Positions 14,101-23,716 of a DNA stretch of 64,000 bases are shown in pieces (the first letter of the stretch is position 1; the number at the start of each line of letters is the position of its first letter). The notes beneath the pieces are model-generated. The model saw only the letters and a list, made by a program, of their open reading frames with translations, searched no databases and was not told the origin of the DNA. The position numbers and the translations under genes were made by a program. Origin of the DNA: Haematococcus lacustris (lineage: Eukaryota > Chlorophyta > Chlorophyceae > Chlamydomonadales > Haematococcaceae); the NCBI GenBank assembly GCA_030144725.1, contig JASKMD010000031.1, positions 7,370,808 through 7,434,807 of the forward strand. The letters run 5' to 3'.

Positions 14101-16555
14101 TCAGTGCACCCTGATCTGAGCCACTGACTGCTCAGCAAGCTGGTAGGACTGGCCAGGTACAGAGGATGTGCATAGCACCACGACCATGGCAGTTGTGAGC
14201 AAGCAATGCACAACCCAGGCATATGGTGCACCTCATATGACTGGACAACCCATGTACTGCAGCCACCTCTTGCAAATCAGCATGGGCGCAACATCTATGG
14301 GCAACAACCTTGTACTATACTACATTTGATTTATCATCCCTGCCACATGACAGTGCATATGGGTGTGGTGGCACATGATAACACAGCACGCACCAGCCTT
14401 CAAGCTGCAGTCGTCGGGCCAAGCTGTTAAATTGCCTCATTGCAAGCCACTACAGTGCACAGCAACCTCCTCACAGCAGCAGCCAAGCGTCTCCACATCC
14501 TGTGACGCCTGCCCCAGCTGCCCCTCACCTGCGCCCAACTTCAAACACTGCCTGGAAGAAGTCTGCGTTTGCTGCAAACTCCCGGTCCCTCACCAGCTCT
14601 TGGCCCTTGCGGTAGTCCTGGGCGACCACCAGGCCAGACAGGATGGCGCTGTGCACCAGCACAGTGGCACGCCACAATGCTGCGTTACAGTGTGTCACAC
14701 CATGGTCTTGCAGGCTGCAACACTTGACGGGCGGCCACAGTGCAAGGGTAGTGACACAAGTGGTCGGGTAGCCATCTCGCAATGCCAATGCCCTGGCACC
14801 TTAGGCACAGCATCAGGGACGGCTGGTGACAGGTGTGGCACAGCACAGGGTGGCTGAAGTGCAGTGCAGGGCTGGGTGAGGCGCTGCAGCTCCCACAGGG
14901 CTTCCAGCACAGTAGTCAACCGGCAGCAGCCCAACCCCTGCTGTGCGCTAGTACCCCAGATGGACCAATCCATGCAAGGGCCAGCTATGCGCACCAGATG
15001 TCCTTAATTTGTGTGTGGATGCGGGCTGTCTTGTGACGCCAGACGAGGACATCCACCTGCAAGGCGGTCAAGGACAGCTCTCACACTGTCAAGGGGAGGA
15101 CAGGCGTGTGTCAGGCTCGTAGTTGACAACCAGCTGGTGCTCCATCCTTTTGACATAACCATACTTTGCACCCTATCGCTGCAAGTGGGTTGCAATACCC
15201 ATGGCCAGCAATCAGCTGCAACGATGACTAGTGGTGATCGTGAAAGTGTACCATTTGATACTTGATACTGCCTTTCGCCCTGCATCGTGCTGCTCCTAGC
15301 GACTGCTGCAGACAGCTCTCCCATAACCACCTTGTCTGTGTACTCGGACACGTTCAGCGCAGCTTCTAGCAACCGCAGCAACCGCCGCTCTGCTGCTTCC
15401 AGCCTCATGGGAATGTACCTACAGCCATACCACCGCACTGCCTCCTGAAGCCACTCCCTCACAACACCCTGATTGCAGCAATGTCCATCGTTGCTGCTGC
15501 TGCTGCATGTGCCTCTGACAAGGGCTGTACAAATTGTAGTGCCAAGGATAGGGGCCTGCCTGAACCCGTCCTTGCATGTGGCAGCATGGCCTAGCGGGCC
15601 ATACCTAGCACGCTCGGCAAAGCTGGTGCTGGTGCCATTCGCTCTGCTTGCAAGGCTGCTGTTGCCATTGAGGTTGAGGGCTGGAGGAGGCCCGTTGGTG
15701 ACAGGCAAGGTTGAGACAGTCTCTGCGCCAAGCACAGCCTGGGAAGATAGAAGACAGCAGCACTCAGTTTATAGCAACGTCTACCAGCTTTCTCCACATC
15801 GGACATCAGGCTGGCATGGAGTGCTGAGGGGTTGGGGAACACAGTGGAGGAGTGGCTGTACTCTGCGTCTTATTGACAGCTGTGGCTCCAAGGCCCACCT
15901 CAGCTGACTCAGTTGCATCCCCATCTGCATCAGATGCAGAATCTCTGTGTCGCTTCATCTCGATGTCATCTTCAATGCCAGCCTGCATTGAGGTGACCTA
16001 GTGTTGATGTACCCTCTTCCTAACCGCTTTGCCCCAGAAGCCCATTGAGTGTGCATGGGGTGTTGTGGTCAGCAGCTATACTCACCTTGTGTGAGGAGCG
16101 TTTCAACTTGTCTGCATCTGCTTGTGCTTCTCTGGCAAGAGCAGTTGCTTCCAGCGCACTTTGCTGCAGTTGCTCTTGTAGCAGCAGGAGCTGCAAGAGA
16201 GTGAGCTGCGCAGTGAGCCACGCAAACCGGGCGGTCAGCTGTCACATGAGCAGCAGGCACTCACTTGAGCGACAGCTGGCTCAGTCGAGGAGCCATTGCT
16301 CTCTTTGAGCAGCTGCAAAAGCTGCTGCGTGACCCCGAGGGAGGTCTGCGCGTCTCTGGCTTTGCTGCCCGCCCACTCCGACAGCTGCTCCTGAGCAACG
16401 CGGAGCCTGTTTACAGCGTCCTCAGCCCGCGCCTCTGCTCTCTGGCGCATCATGTCATCCTCATAAGCCCGATCATCGCCGCACGTAGTCTCCAACTGCA
16501 TGGGTTGCTGATCGAGAACTGCGTTCAATTGCTGAGAAGCTGCGGGACGCTCCAT
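8113..16555 (-). CDS. UPF0652/DUF2009 family protein, 17 exons, 675 aa
   Basis: Function is unknown; the family is conserved across eukaryotes. Exons in coding order: 16555-16265, 16190-16086, 15982-15899, 15738-15605, 15457-15331, 15056-14995, 14648-14529, 13987-13900, 13684-13561, 13121-12962, 12432-12304, 9910-9847, 9551-9421, 8984-8885, 8760-8598, 8337-8265, 8185-8113; the total is 2028 nt in consistent phase. The first about 205 residues are a charged, partly coiled-coil and low-complexity lead-in. The family core begins at RYIPMRLEAAERRLLRLLEA / LNVSEYTDKV and includes YKIMNPDKMRSEYGKLMYLL, DNNSYLLFNRDPIDRM, GGARLTHNHERQYHYVLQ, TGQGLNRVQPAP, GTWVGSSVVHLGDHNVPNAL, FDGSGADNFFDAGS and a C-terminal FTSFDGDFK. 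Three introns use GC donors (9846, 12961, 13560). The intron between 12304 and 9910 carries a hAT element. The family assignment is from memory of the motifs. Confidence 0.82.
10077..12181 (-). mobile_element. hAT-type DNA transposon, 2.1 kb, internally degenerate
   Basis: Terminal inverted repeats CAGTGCTGGGCGATT (10077-10091, and inverted at 12167-12181) are flanked by a perfect 8-bp duplication, CTCCACAC, at 10069-10076 and 12182-12189. This is the hAT signature. The right end is dense in TTATTAC/ATTACCG motifs, likely subterminal transposase-binding sites. The transposase is on the minus strand. An N-terminal frame (11723-11184) carries a BED-type zinc-finger pattern, CRFC...H....H. A second frame (11323-10655) has catalytic-core segments such as SFGCDGASVLQGAHTGVV, GVWCHAHRGQLAGKAI and TRWVSLLSPLRRIL. 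The frames do not join in phase, the first catalytic region appears deleted, and the hATC dimerisation tail is replaced by a tandem repeat. So this copy should be non-autonomous. Confidence 0.93.
10297..10660. repeat. Tandem repeat inside the hAT element
   Basis: Degenerate units of roughly 45-57 bp share TAGCCCCACACCCTAGCCC and GGGTCAGCATGCAACAGG. Short CCCTAACCCTAG stretches resemble telomeric motifs. The array occupies the position where the transposase C-terminus should be encoded. Confidence 0.85.
13384..13467. repeat. Dispersed repeat, copy 2
   Basis: This is the same sequence as 6611-6697 in the same orientation, lying in the UPF0652 intron between the exons 13684-13561 and 13121-12962. 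Confidence 0.7.
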
Positions 16556-17541
16556 CGCTGAGGTCAGCGCCCTCGTTAGAAAGGAGCTACCACTGCATAT
16601 CAGTTTTGGCCAGCAAATGTTCGGCCAGCAACCCGAAAACATACTCGAATGTGAACTTACCCAATTTGCATGAAAAGGTTTCACCTTCCTCACCCGGTCA
16701 CTGCAGCCAACATGTGCAGTGCAGCAGCAGACAGCGGCGGCAGCAGGCAGAGCTGAGGCGACGGAGGGAGCTTGGACTTAGAGAGCGCCTTGGCTAGCTC
16801 ATGTCCCAATCAGGCATCCAGACTTCGTGCCTACTATGGCCGTCATCGCTTTCATGCATTTATATGTTTCAAGCATGTCAGCTGGAAGAGGGGCCGTAAC
16901 CAACCCTGTGAGCAAGCAGCGGCACAGAGACACCTTGTGTTTTCTGCAATGTTTTACACTGCGGCTGGCATGCCAGGGGTGTATAAACAACAGCAGGTCA
17001 CCCCCAGTTAAGTCTCCCGGTCACACACATTCCTCCCAGGGACATCTGAGCCAATCAATCCTCTCGGTAAAATGTCAACCGACCTCAGTCGACATTTTGT
17101 CACGGAGTTATGTTGACATTTGCAACAGGCACCAAACAGCTAATGCTGCATCAACGCTGCATTCTCTCAGTATTCGCGTGCCGACTGTAGGCCAAATACT
17201 GCGATCGACGCTGCCACCCAAATATGTGACCGCTCATTCCCTGCCAGGCCGGACTTGGGCCCCTGTTGCAGTTGATGTGTGTTGATGGAGAGACTTAGCG
17301 TGAATCCGAACGCACCAAGCCCGTCTCCAAAGCAAGCGAATAGGCCGCAATCCTCCAGTTCGCAGAGCTTTGAATCTTGGCGAGGCTAGTTAGCGGCTAG
17401 CAGAAGACGACTGAGCGGACGACCCAGCAGGCGGTAACGACTCTGACCCAGCACCACAGCCAGCAGGTTCCAGCTGGAATCACAGACAAGTACCCTCATT
17501 CAGCACACCATCATGATAACATATTCTTCTTTGCAGGCCGC
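16556..17541. other. Intergenic: UPF0652 upstream region
   Basis: This is the 5' flank of the minus-strand UPF0652 gene. No strong exon is seen on either strand. The last bases (ATATTCTTCTTTGCAG, ending about 17537) read as a plus-strand splice acceptor leading into the frame at 17543. Confidence 0.4.
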
Positions 17542-17542
17542 A

Positions 17543-17700
17543 TGCCCAGAAGGCCAGGAAAGAGTGCAGCAAAGAAACGGGTGAAGATACCAGCGGCAGA
17601 AGAAGCGGCAGAAGAAAGCGCCAGTGCAGCATCCTGGACTCCACCCCCTCCCAGACTCACCCATTTGCCTTGCCTGGCTTGTCCCCTGCCATGCTCACCA
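17543..17700 (+). other. Possible first coding exon of a nuclear protein, perhaps of the Fanzor-like gene ending at 20170
   Basis: An ATG follows a clear polypyrimidine-AG acceptor. The encoded start, MPRRPGKSAAKKRVKIP, is a strongly basic, nuclear-localisation-like segment, followed by an acidic Glu/Ala run and a Pro-rich stretch. It then enters C-rich minisatellite, where coding cannot be trusted. It resembles in style, though not in sequence identity, the basic N-terminus of the Fanzor-like copy at 50505, and lies on the same strand as the Fanzor-like C-terminus at 19919-20170. The N gap prevents confirmation. Confidence 0.3.
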
Positions 17701-17829
17701 GCCCAAGGCTGCAGCATCAACAGCAGTAGCCACCTTCCTTTCCCTCTGCCCTTCTTAGCAGCCCAGGGCTGTAGCAGCAGCAACAGCCACCTCCTGCCTT
17801 GTCCCCTGCCATGCTCACCAGCCCAGGGT

Positions 17830-18175
17830 TGCAGAAGGTGTGCCCCTCCCATCCCTGCCCAGCCCTGCCCCACCCCCTCCCAGCCTTGCGTTGCCCCTCC
17901 CCTCCCTGCCCAGCCCTGCCCCACCCCCTCCCAGCCCTACCCCACCCCCTCCCAGCCCTGCCCCATCCCCTCCCAGCCTTGCGTTGCCCCTCCCTGCCCA
18001 GCCCTGCCCCACCCCCTCCCAGCCCTGCCCCACCCCCTCCCAGCCCTGCCCCACCCCCTCCCAGCCTTGCGTTGCCCCTCCCTGCCCTGCCCTGCCTCTC
18101 CCTGCCTTGCCCTGCCCTGCCCTGCCCTGCCCTGCCCTGCCCTGCCCTGCCCTGCCCTGCCCTGCCCTGCCCGTA
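17830..18175. repeat. C-rich minisatellite ending in a (CCCTG)n run
   Basis: Imperfect units of about 20-45 bp built from CCAGCCCTGCCCCACCCCCT, then a nearly pure CCCTG pentamer run at about 18087-18175. The long open frames on both strands here are repeat artefacts. Confidence 0.9.
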
Positions 18176-18199
18176 AGTGTCGCAGTGCAGGCTGCAGGG

Positions 18200-18780
18200 T
18201 AGCAGCAGGCTGCAGGTGTGCTGCAGTGCATGAGCAGCAGCAGCAGGCTGCAGTGCATGTGTTACAGTGCATGAGCATGAGCAGCAGGCTGTAGCGCATG
18301 AGCAGCAGTGCAAGGACAGCAGCAGCAGCAGCAGGCTGTAGGTGTGTGACAGTGCAAGCTGCAGGTGTGCTGCAGTGCATGAGCAGCAGCAGCAGGCAGC
18401 AGTGCATGTGTTGCAGTGCATGAGAAGCAGCAGCGGGCTGTAGTGCATGACCAGCAGTGCATGGGCAGCAGTGCATGAGCAGCAGCAGCAGCAGCAGGCT
18501 GTGTGGCAGTTTAGGTAATAGCAGGCTGCAGGTTTGCTGCAGTGCATGAGCAGCAGCAGCAGCAGTAGGCAGCGGTGCATGCGCTACAGTGCATGAGCAG
18601 CAGCAGCAGGCTGTAGCACATGAGCAGCAGTGCAAGGACAGCAGCAGCAGTGTATGGGCAGCAGCAGCAAGTTGTAGGTGTGTTACGGTGCATGAGCAGC
18701 AGCAAGAGCAGCAGGTTGTAGTGCATGAGCAGTGCATGGACAGCAGCAGCAGGCTGTAGGTCTGTGGCAGTGCAGTCATA
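18200..18780. repeat. CAG-rich complex minisatellite
   Basis: Irregular units combine GTGCATGAGCAGCAGCAG with GCAGGCTGTAG/GCAGGTGTGC. No protein-coding signal is credible here. Confidence 0.85.
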
Positions 18781-19187
18781 GCCTAGTCAGTGCCCATCAG
18801 TCAAAGCCCATCAGTGCAGTCAGAGCCCATCTGAGAAGAATGTTGCATGGTTCAAAAGCTGTCAAAAGCTTCCGTTCAGTTCCATGCCACACAACGTGAT
18901 TTGTAAGTTGTGAATGGTCAAAATGTAATGAAGAAAACGGTGGTGGTCATTAGCAATGTATCCTCGTCATATATGATACCTTGTATGGACAACACCACCA
19001 CGCGGTGATGCGCTATGGCCGCAAACGTGGTAGCCACCTGCTAGATACCCCCTTTGCATGTAGGCATCACGATCATGCTTAGCAAGTGCAGGCCTGACAG
19101 TGGTCCACGCCCAATGTGTCACAGCCAGCTGGACTACGGATGGTACCTATACTGGAGGCTCATCAGATCCAGCCACATGCTAGAAGA
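18781..19187. other. No gene seen; sequence up to the gap
   Basis: A short unique stretch of lower GC. I see no exon, element or regulatory site that I can support. Confidence 0.4.
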
Positions 19188-19687
19188 NNNNNNNNNNNNN
19201 NNNNNNNNNNNNNNNNNNNNNNNNNNNNNNNNNNNNNNNNNNNNNNNNNNNNNNNNNNNNNNNNNNNNNNNNNNNNNNNNNNNNNNNNNNNNNNNNNNNN
19301 NNNNNNNNNNNNNNNNNNNNNNNNNNNNNNNNNNNNNNNNNNNNNNNNNNNNNNNNNNNNNNNNNNNNNNNNNNNNNNNNNNNNNNNNNNNNNNNNNNNN
19401 NNNNNNNNNNNNNNNNNNNNNNNNNNNNNNNNNNNNNNNNNNNNNNNNNNNNNNNNNNNNNNNNNNNNNNNNNNNNNNNNNNNNNNNNNNNNNNNNNNNN
19501 NNNNNNNNNNNNNNNNNNNNNNNNNNNNNNNNNNNNNNNNNNNNNNNNNNNNNNNNNNNNNNNNNNNNNNNNNNNNNNNNNNNNNNNNNNNNNNNNNNNN
19601 NNNNNNNNNNNNNNNNNNNNNNNNNNNNNNNNNNNNNNNNNNNNNNNNNNNNNNNNNNNNNNNNNNNNNNNNNNNNNNNNNNNNNNN
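19188..19687. other. Assembly gap, 500 N
   Basis: Exactly 500 undetermined bases, the conventional placeholder for a gap of unknown size. The upstream part of the Fanzor-like gene whose 3' end follows may be missing here. Confidence 1.
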
Positions 19688-20170
19688 TTCCGCCTGCCCA
19701 GCCCCCCCCCCCCTCCCCCTGCCCAGGCTCCACCTCCCCCTGCCCCTGCCCAGGCCCCCCCCCCAGCCCCAGCCCAGGACCCCCCATGCCCCTGCCCCAG
19801 CCCAGGCCCCACCTCCCCCTCCCCCAGCCCAGGCCCCCCCGCCCAGGCCCCACCACCCGCTCCCCCAACCCAGGCCCAGCCCCTCCCTGCAGCACCTGGC
19901 CCAGCCCCACCACCCCAGCCCCCCCAAGGGGGCAGGTGGCTGGACCGGGACACCAACGCCTGTCTCAACTTGCAGCGCATCGGGGAGAGCAGGCAGCGCC
20001 CCGTAGAGCTGTGCCAATGGGATGACCTTGAGGCTCTGCCCCCCATTGGCGGCGAGTACCAGCAGCGCTACAAGCGGGTCAATGACCGGCTGCCCAAAGG
20101 CAGGCAGTGGTTGCACCGGGCTGCTGAGTACCGGCGGGGCATTGATGGTCGGGCCCGCAACAATGCATAA
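19688..20170 (+). pseudogene. Fanzor/TnpB-like nuclease, 3' end (copy A)
   Basis: After a C-rich, probably intronic stretch, an acceptor (CACCCCAG) opens an 84-codon frame at 19919 ending in TAA at 20170. It encodes GGRWLDRDTNACLNLQRIGE, which matches the RuvC-III block of TnpB/Fanzor proteins (DRDxNA, metal-binding Asp), then a conserved PVELCQWDDLEALPP tail. The frame has the same length and is nearly identical to copy E at 52029-52280, which gives the upstream RuvC-II part. Because of the gap, whether this copy was ever full length is unknown. Fanzors are eukaryotic relatives of IS200/IS605 TnpB that use a guide RNA to cut DNA; that role here is inferred from the family only. Confidence 0.6.
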
Positions 20171-20387
20171 GGCCCTAGTAGTTTCACACAGGCTGTCAGC
20201 CTTACAAAGCATAATGCTGTTAGTTTTGATGAGGAGCCCAGTGGTCTGTCCCGGGAAAGTGCCACCAGAGTGGGGTTTGCAGTCATCAAGGGTGCGACCG
20301 AGGATGCTACAACATGTTGGTAGTAGCTGAGTGAGATTACCCACAGGCCGACATGTTGTTCCTTGTTGAATGAGTTTTGTTGGCCTG
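19690..20387 (+). repeat. Long repeat shared with 51790-52497 (end of the Fanzor-like element)
   Basis: Coding tail plus about 215 bp of noncoding DNA is almost identical to 51790-52497. Similarity stops abruptly after GTTTTGTTGGCCTGA in both copies, marking the right boundary of the mobile unit or duplication. Confidence 0.85.
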
Positions 20388-20619
20388 ACCAGTGGACGTC
20401 TCGGCAACGCTATTGAAGCGGAGTGGCCGTGATAGGGTGTACATGAGGTCGCCATCCAACCATTTGCCGCGCGAGGAAGTGTATGTACACATCATGTGTC
20501 AGCCAGCGTGAGAGTGTCCATCTATGACAACAGCTCCAGTAGCGCTAGCCGCCGCCGCTGCTTCCCTTAGAGCATGATGCTGCTTACATCACACATACAT
20601 ACCTGATCAACTGCATGAC
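20388..20619. other. Intergenic; nothing recognised
   Basis: Sequence between the end of the Fanzor-like repeat and the start of the MUN-like duplicate. No feature is supported. Confidence 0.4.
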
Positions 20620-23238
20620 CATCACTAGGCTCGGTTGGCAGCCAGCATGTGCATGCAAGATCTGGAGTAGTAAATGCTGATTGTGTGACCCTTAACCAAG
20701 GGTCAGGCGCTCATGCAGCAGGGCATATTATGCACACAAGCATAGTCACAGGCAAGGCGAAGCAGGCTCAGATAGCAGTCTCATGCACTCGACCATCTGA
20801 GTACTCGAGTCATGTCAGTGCTCAACTGCGTTGTGCAGAGGGAGGGAGGGAAGGGGGAGGGGCAGGCAGTGTCTGTGTACATCAGTCCCTTGCTTCAGCG
20901 TTCAGGGAAGGGAGGGGCAGGTGACTGCTAGGCCCGAGCCACAGGTCAGGAGGCCGTGGGTGGTGATCATGGGTGGCTGGCTTAGAAGGGTGTGTATGCC
21001 ATGTTTGCTGCGGCATGGCTGCGCTGGAGCAGCTTGTGAACGCGGTCAATGTGAGCGGGGGGATCCAGGTCACGCCCTGCCGTGCTGGAGCCAGCAAGGG
21101 CCTTCCCGATGGCTTGCCTAAACAGGCCATCTAGGCGTGTGATAGCTAGGTGGGCGTGCTGCCGTGCCTGCCAAGCCTGGGTGCGTGTGGAGGGCGGGGG
21201 CGCAGGGGACCGGGTGGAAGGCACGGGCTTGGACTCCTCCTGCATCGTGGTCACCAGACAGGAGCAGCACGTCTTGCAGCTGCCCTGCAATCTGCTGCCC
21301 TGCAGTCTGCTGCCCTGCAGTCTGGGGTAGGCGACCATGGCGACCTCCCTTGACTGCCTAGGGCTGCCCGATAGGGAGCTGCCCTGTTTGCATTGTGAGG
21401 GGCCCTGCTTCACGATCTGGGGCTCAGCCTGCCCAAGCAACACTAGCACCTGCTGTTGTCAATGCGACCTGCACAGATGGTCAGTGTCCTAGCGCCGCAG
21501 TGAAACTGATTGTAAAAGGAAGGGCTTGCTAGTCATGGCCATTCAAAACTAGGTTCTCATGGGTGCACCTCAACTATGACTCATCTACTCATGAGGCTTG
21601 GCACAGTGCATGACATGAGGCTAAACAGAGCCATTGCTCATCCTGGTGATAAGCCAAGGTAGTGCACCGCGGCCTGCCCTCCTTAGCGGAGCCACTTGCC
21701 TGCAGTGCTTCAACAAACTCGTACAGGTCCTTGCCCACGTAGTCCCACAGTGCCCTGGCCGTGGCCACAAACACGCGGGCCTCGAGGTGCTTGCACAGGC
21801 TGTGCAGCGCGTCACCCACACCCAGCAGCACAGGGCGCAGCAGAGCCTCCACCCACTGCTGCTGGAGCGATGCCACGCTGACCTGCAATCCGAAGGACAC
21901 TGAGCGACCATTCTAACGCACCGCACGTGATGGCAGAAAGTTGACGGCAGGCCAAGCGAAAGGATGCGAAGCGGATGGTACGGCTCGCCAAACATGCAAC
22001 CATTGGTGAGGGCATCCATTGCAGAGCTGACGCAAGGCACGCACCTGCTGTGTTGACAAGACTCCGCCTTGCCGGAGCAGCGCGTCCCGGCTGGGCAGCG
22101 GCGCGGCCAACACCAGCGCGATGCTGCTGGGCTCGTAGCTGCGCAAGTGCTCCGCCAGACGGCCAGCGCACGCTGAGACGCCCGCGGAGTACTGGCTGCG
22201 TAACTCCTTGACCAGCTGAGTCAGCCAGCAACATGACAGACGTCGAGCGCTGATGCTGCCCAGCATGCCGCTGCTGTTGCTGCTGCTGCACCTCACCGCC
22301 TGCATAGAGGTTGACTTGCCCAGCTGGCATGGCTGATGTGGTACGCTGGTGTGACCCGCCCTGGCCCTGGCCCAAGCCACTGGTGCCAGCGGAGTACCCA
22401 GCGGATACCCCAGCGCCCGGCCCCCTGTCACTGCCCCCAGTGCTGCTGCCGTGGCTGTTGGCGCCAGAGTTGATCTGCGCCTGCTGGCTGTTTGCACCAC
22501 GGGCCAGGGCGCTGTCACCAGCAACGCGGCACAGGGTGAGCAGGGCACTCAGCACCTCCCGCAGCACACAGCACATCGCAGCTTCCAGCGGCTGCCCAAA
22601 AGCGGGCCAGTGCTCCACGACCCGCTGGTAGCACCCCAGCTCCCGCTCCACGGAGTCAAGCATGGTGGTGACCAGCGGGGCCGCGGCGCCAGGCACGGAC
22701 CCTAACAGCAGGGCGGCTGCAGGCTGCGGGGGCAGACAGGGGTGGGATGGGGTGTTCGCCAAACCACCAACAGCCACTGCATCTTGACACGGCGCCGACC
22801 TCTATGGTGGGATACAGGCTACTACCCCCTGGCTGTCCCCTCCCTGGCAACCCCCAACCCCCAGATACTTTGCATCAAGCTGCACCCCCCTGCACGGCTG
22901 CGTGGCGCTTACTTTGGGCCGTCCGCCATTGTTTGCGCCAGGGGGGCCAGGCTGCCCAGGCACGAGCTGCAAGGCTGCGCACTGCTCAATGAGACGGTGT
23001 TGGGTTGCGGCAATCCAGGTGTTGACGTGGGGCCGGAACAGCTCCAGGGCGTCCAGGTGGGCGCGCTGCTGGCCGTCATGGTTGAGGGAGGACACTTCCA
23101 AGTAGCTGGGGAGGGCAGAGGGGGAGCAGAAGGGTAGCGAATTGTGTTGACAGCAGCAGGCAGTGTGGTCAATGGTAGGCAGTGATGCTGAAGCAAGCTT
23201 GCCCTGGCTCTGAACTCATGGCTCTAAACCCCTGGCTC
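20620..23238 (-). pseudogene. Duplicate of the 3' half of the MUN-like gene, frameshifted
   Basis: This segment matches 26350-29303 at high identity in the same orientation and contains counterparts of the last four exons (ending near 20982). A deletion equivalent to 27773-28272 of the intact copy removes 500 bp from the large exon. Since 500 is not a multiple of three, the frame is lost after LLADSAG. A further roughly 75-bp difference lies near 21385-21460, and a 14-bp unit is tandemly repeated near 21290-21325. There is no 5' half, so it cannot encode the full protein. The GC splice donor of the intact gene is also conserved here. Confidence 0.88.
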
Positions 23239-23528
23239 TGAAATTGCTCTGATTTAGTCCTGATGGCCCTCTAAAACACCCCTCATTCAGAGCCCCATGA
23301 ATCAGTGCGTAATCAGTACTGAATTGACTGCTATGAAACACCTCTGGTACGCCGCGTACCAGCGACCGCTGGAATGCCTCATAATTTCAGCTGCTAGATT
23401 GCGGCTCATTATAAGTCCGGAACTTTCCGACGGTTCCTGGCCGTACGGGTGGGTGAGAGCATCGTGTTTATTGTGCTGCTGCCAGATGGGAACGCTAACG
23501 TCCAGGGATTACTGAGGATTGTACTGCA

Positions 23529-23533
23529 TTACA
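23529..23533 (-). terminator. Possible TGTAA polyadenylation signal of the pherophorin gene
   Basis: Minus-strand TGTAA lies about 185 nt past the pherophorin stop at 23717, within a normal algal 3' UTR length. The 23239-23716 interval otherwise holds nothing I recognise. Confidence 0.35.
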
Positions 23534-23716
23534 GTCCTGCCTGGTCGGCCTAAAGACATGAAAGGATGAGATCGTGACAACATAGAGAAGTAGCTAAGAA
23601 TATGAAACACCTTAAACACCACTAACGTGGCTACATTTCTGACATGCCTGTCAGTTCTAGTCAGATAGCATGCTGCTGGACGAGCGACGCTCAGCAGCAT
23701 GCTCAGATCAACACGT

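Noticed and set aside
17717..18779. Cys/Leu- and Gly/Arg-rich frames over 17.7-18.8 kb
   Set aside because: Composition and period follow the C-rich and CAG-rich minisatellites; no splice-supported exon structure.
21812..22777. Second functional copy of the MUN-like gene
   Set aside because: Only the 3' half is present and a 500-bp deletion shifts the frame.
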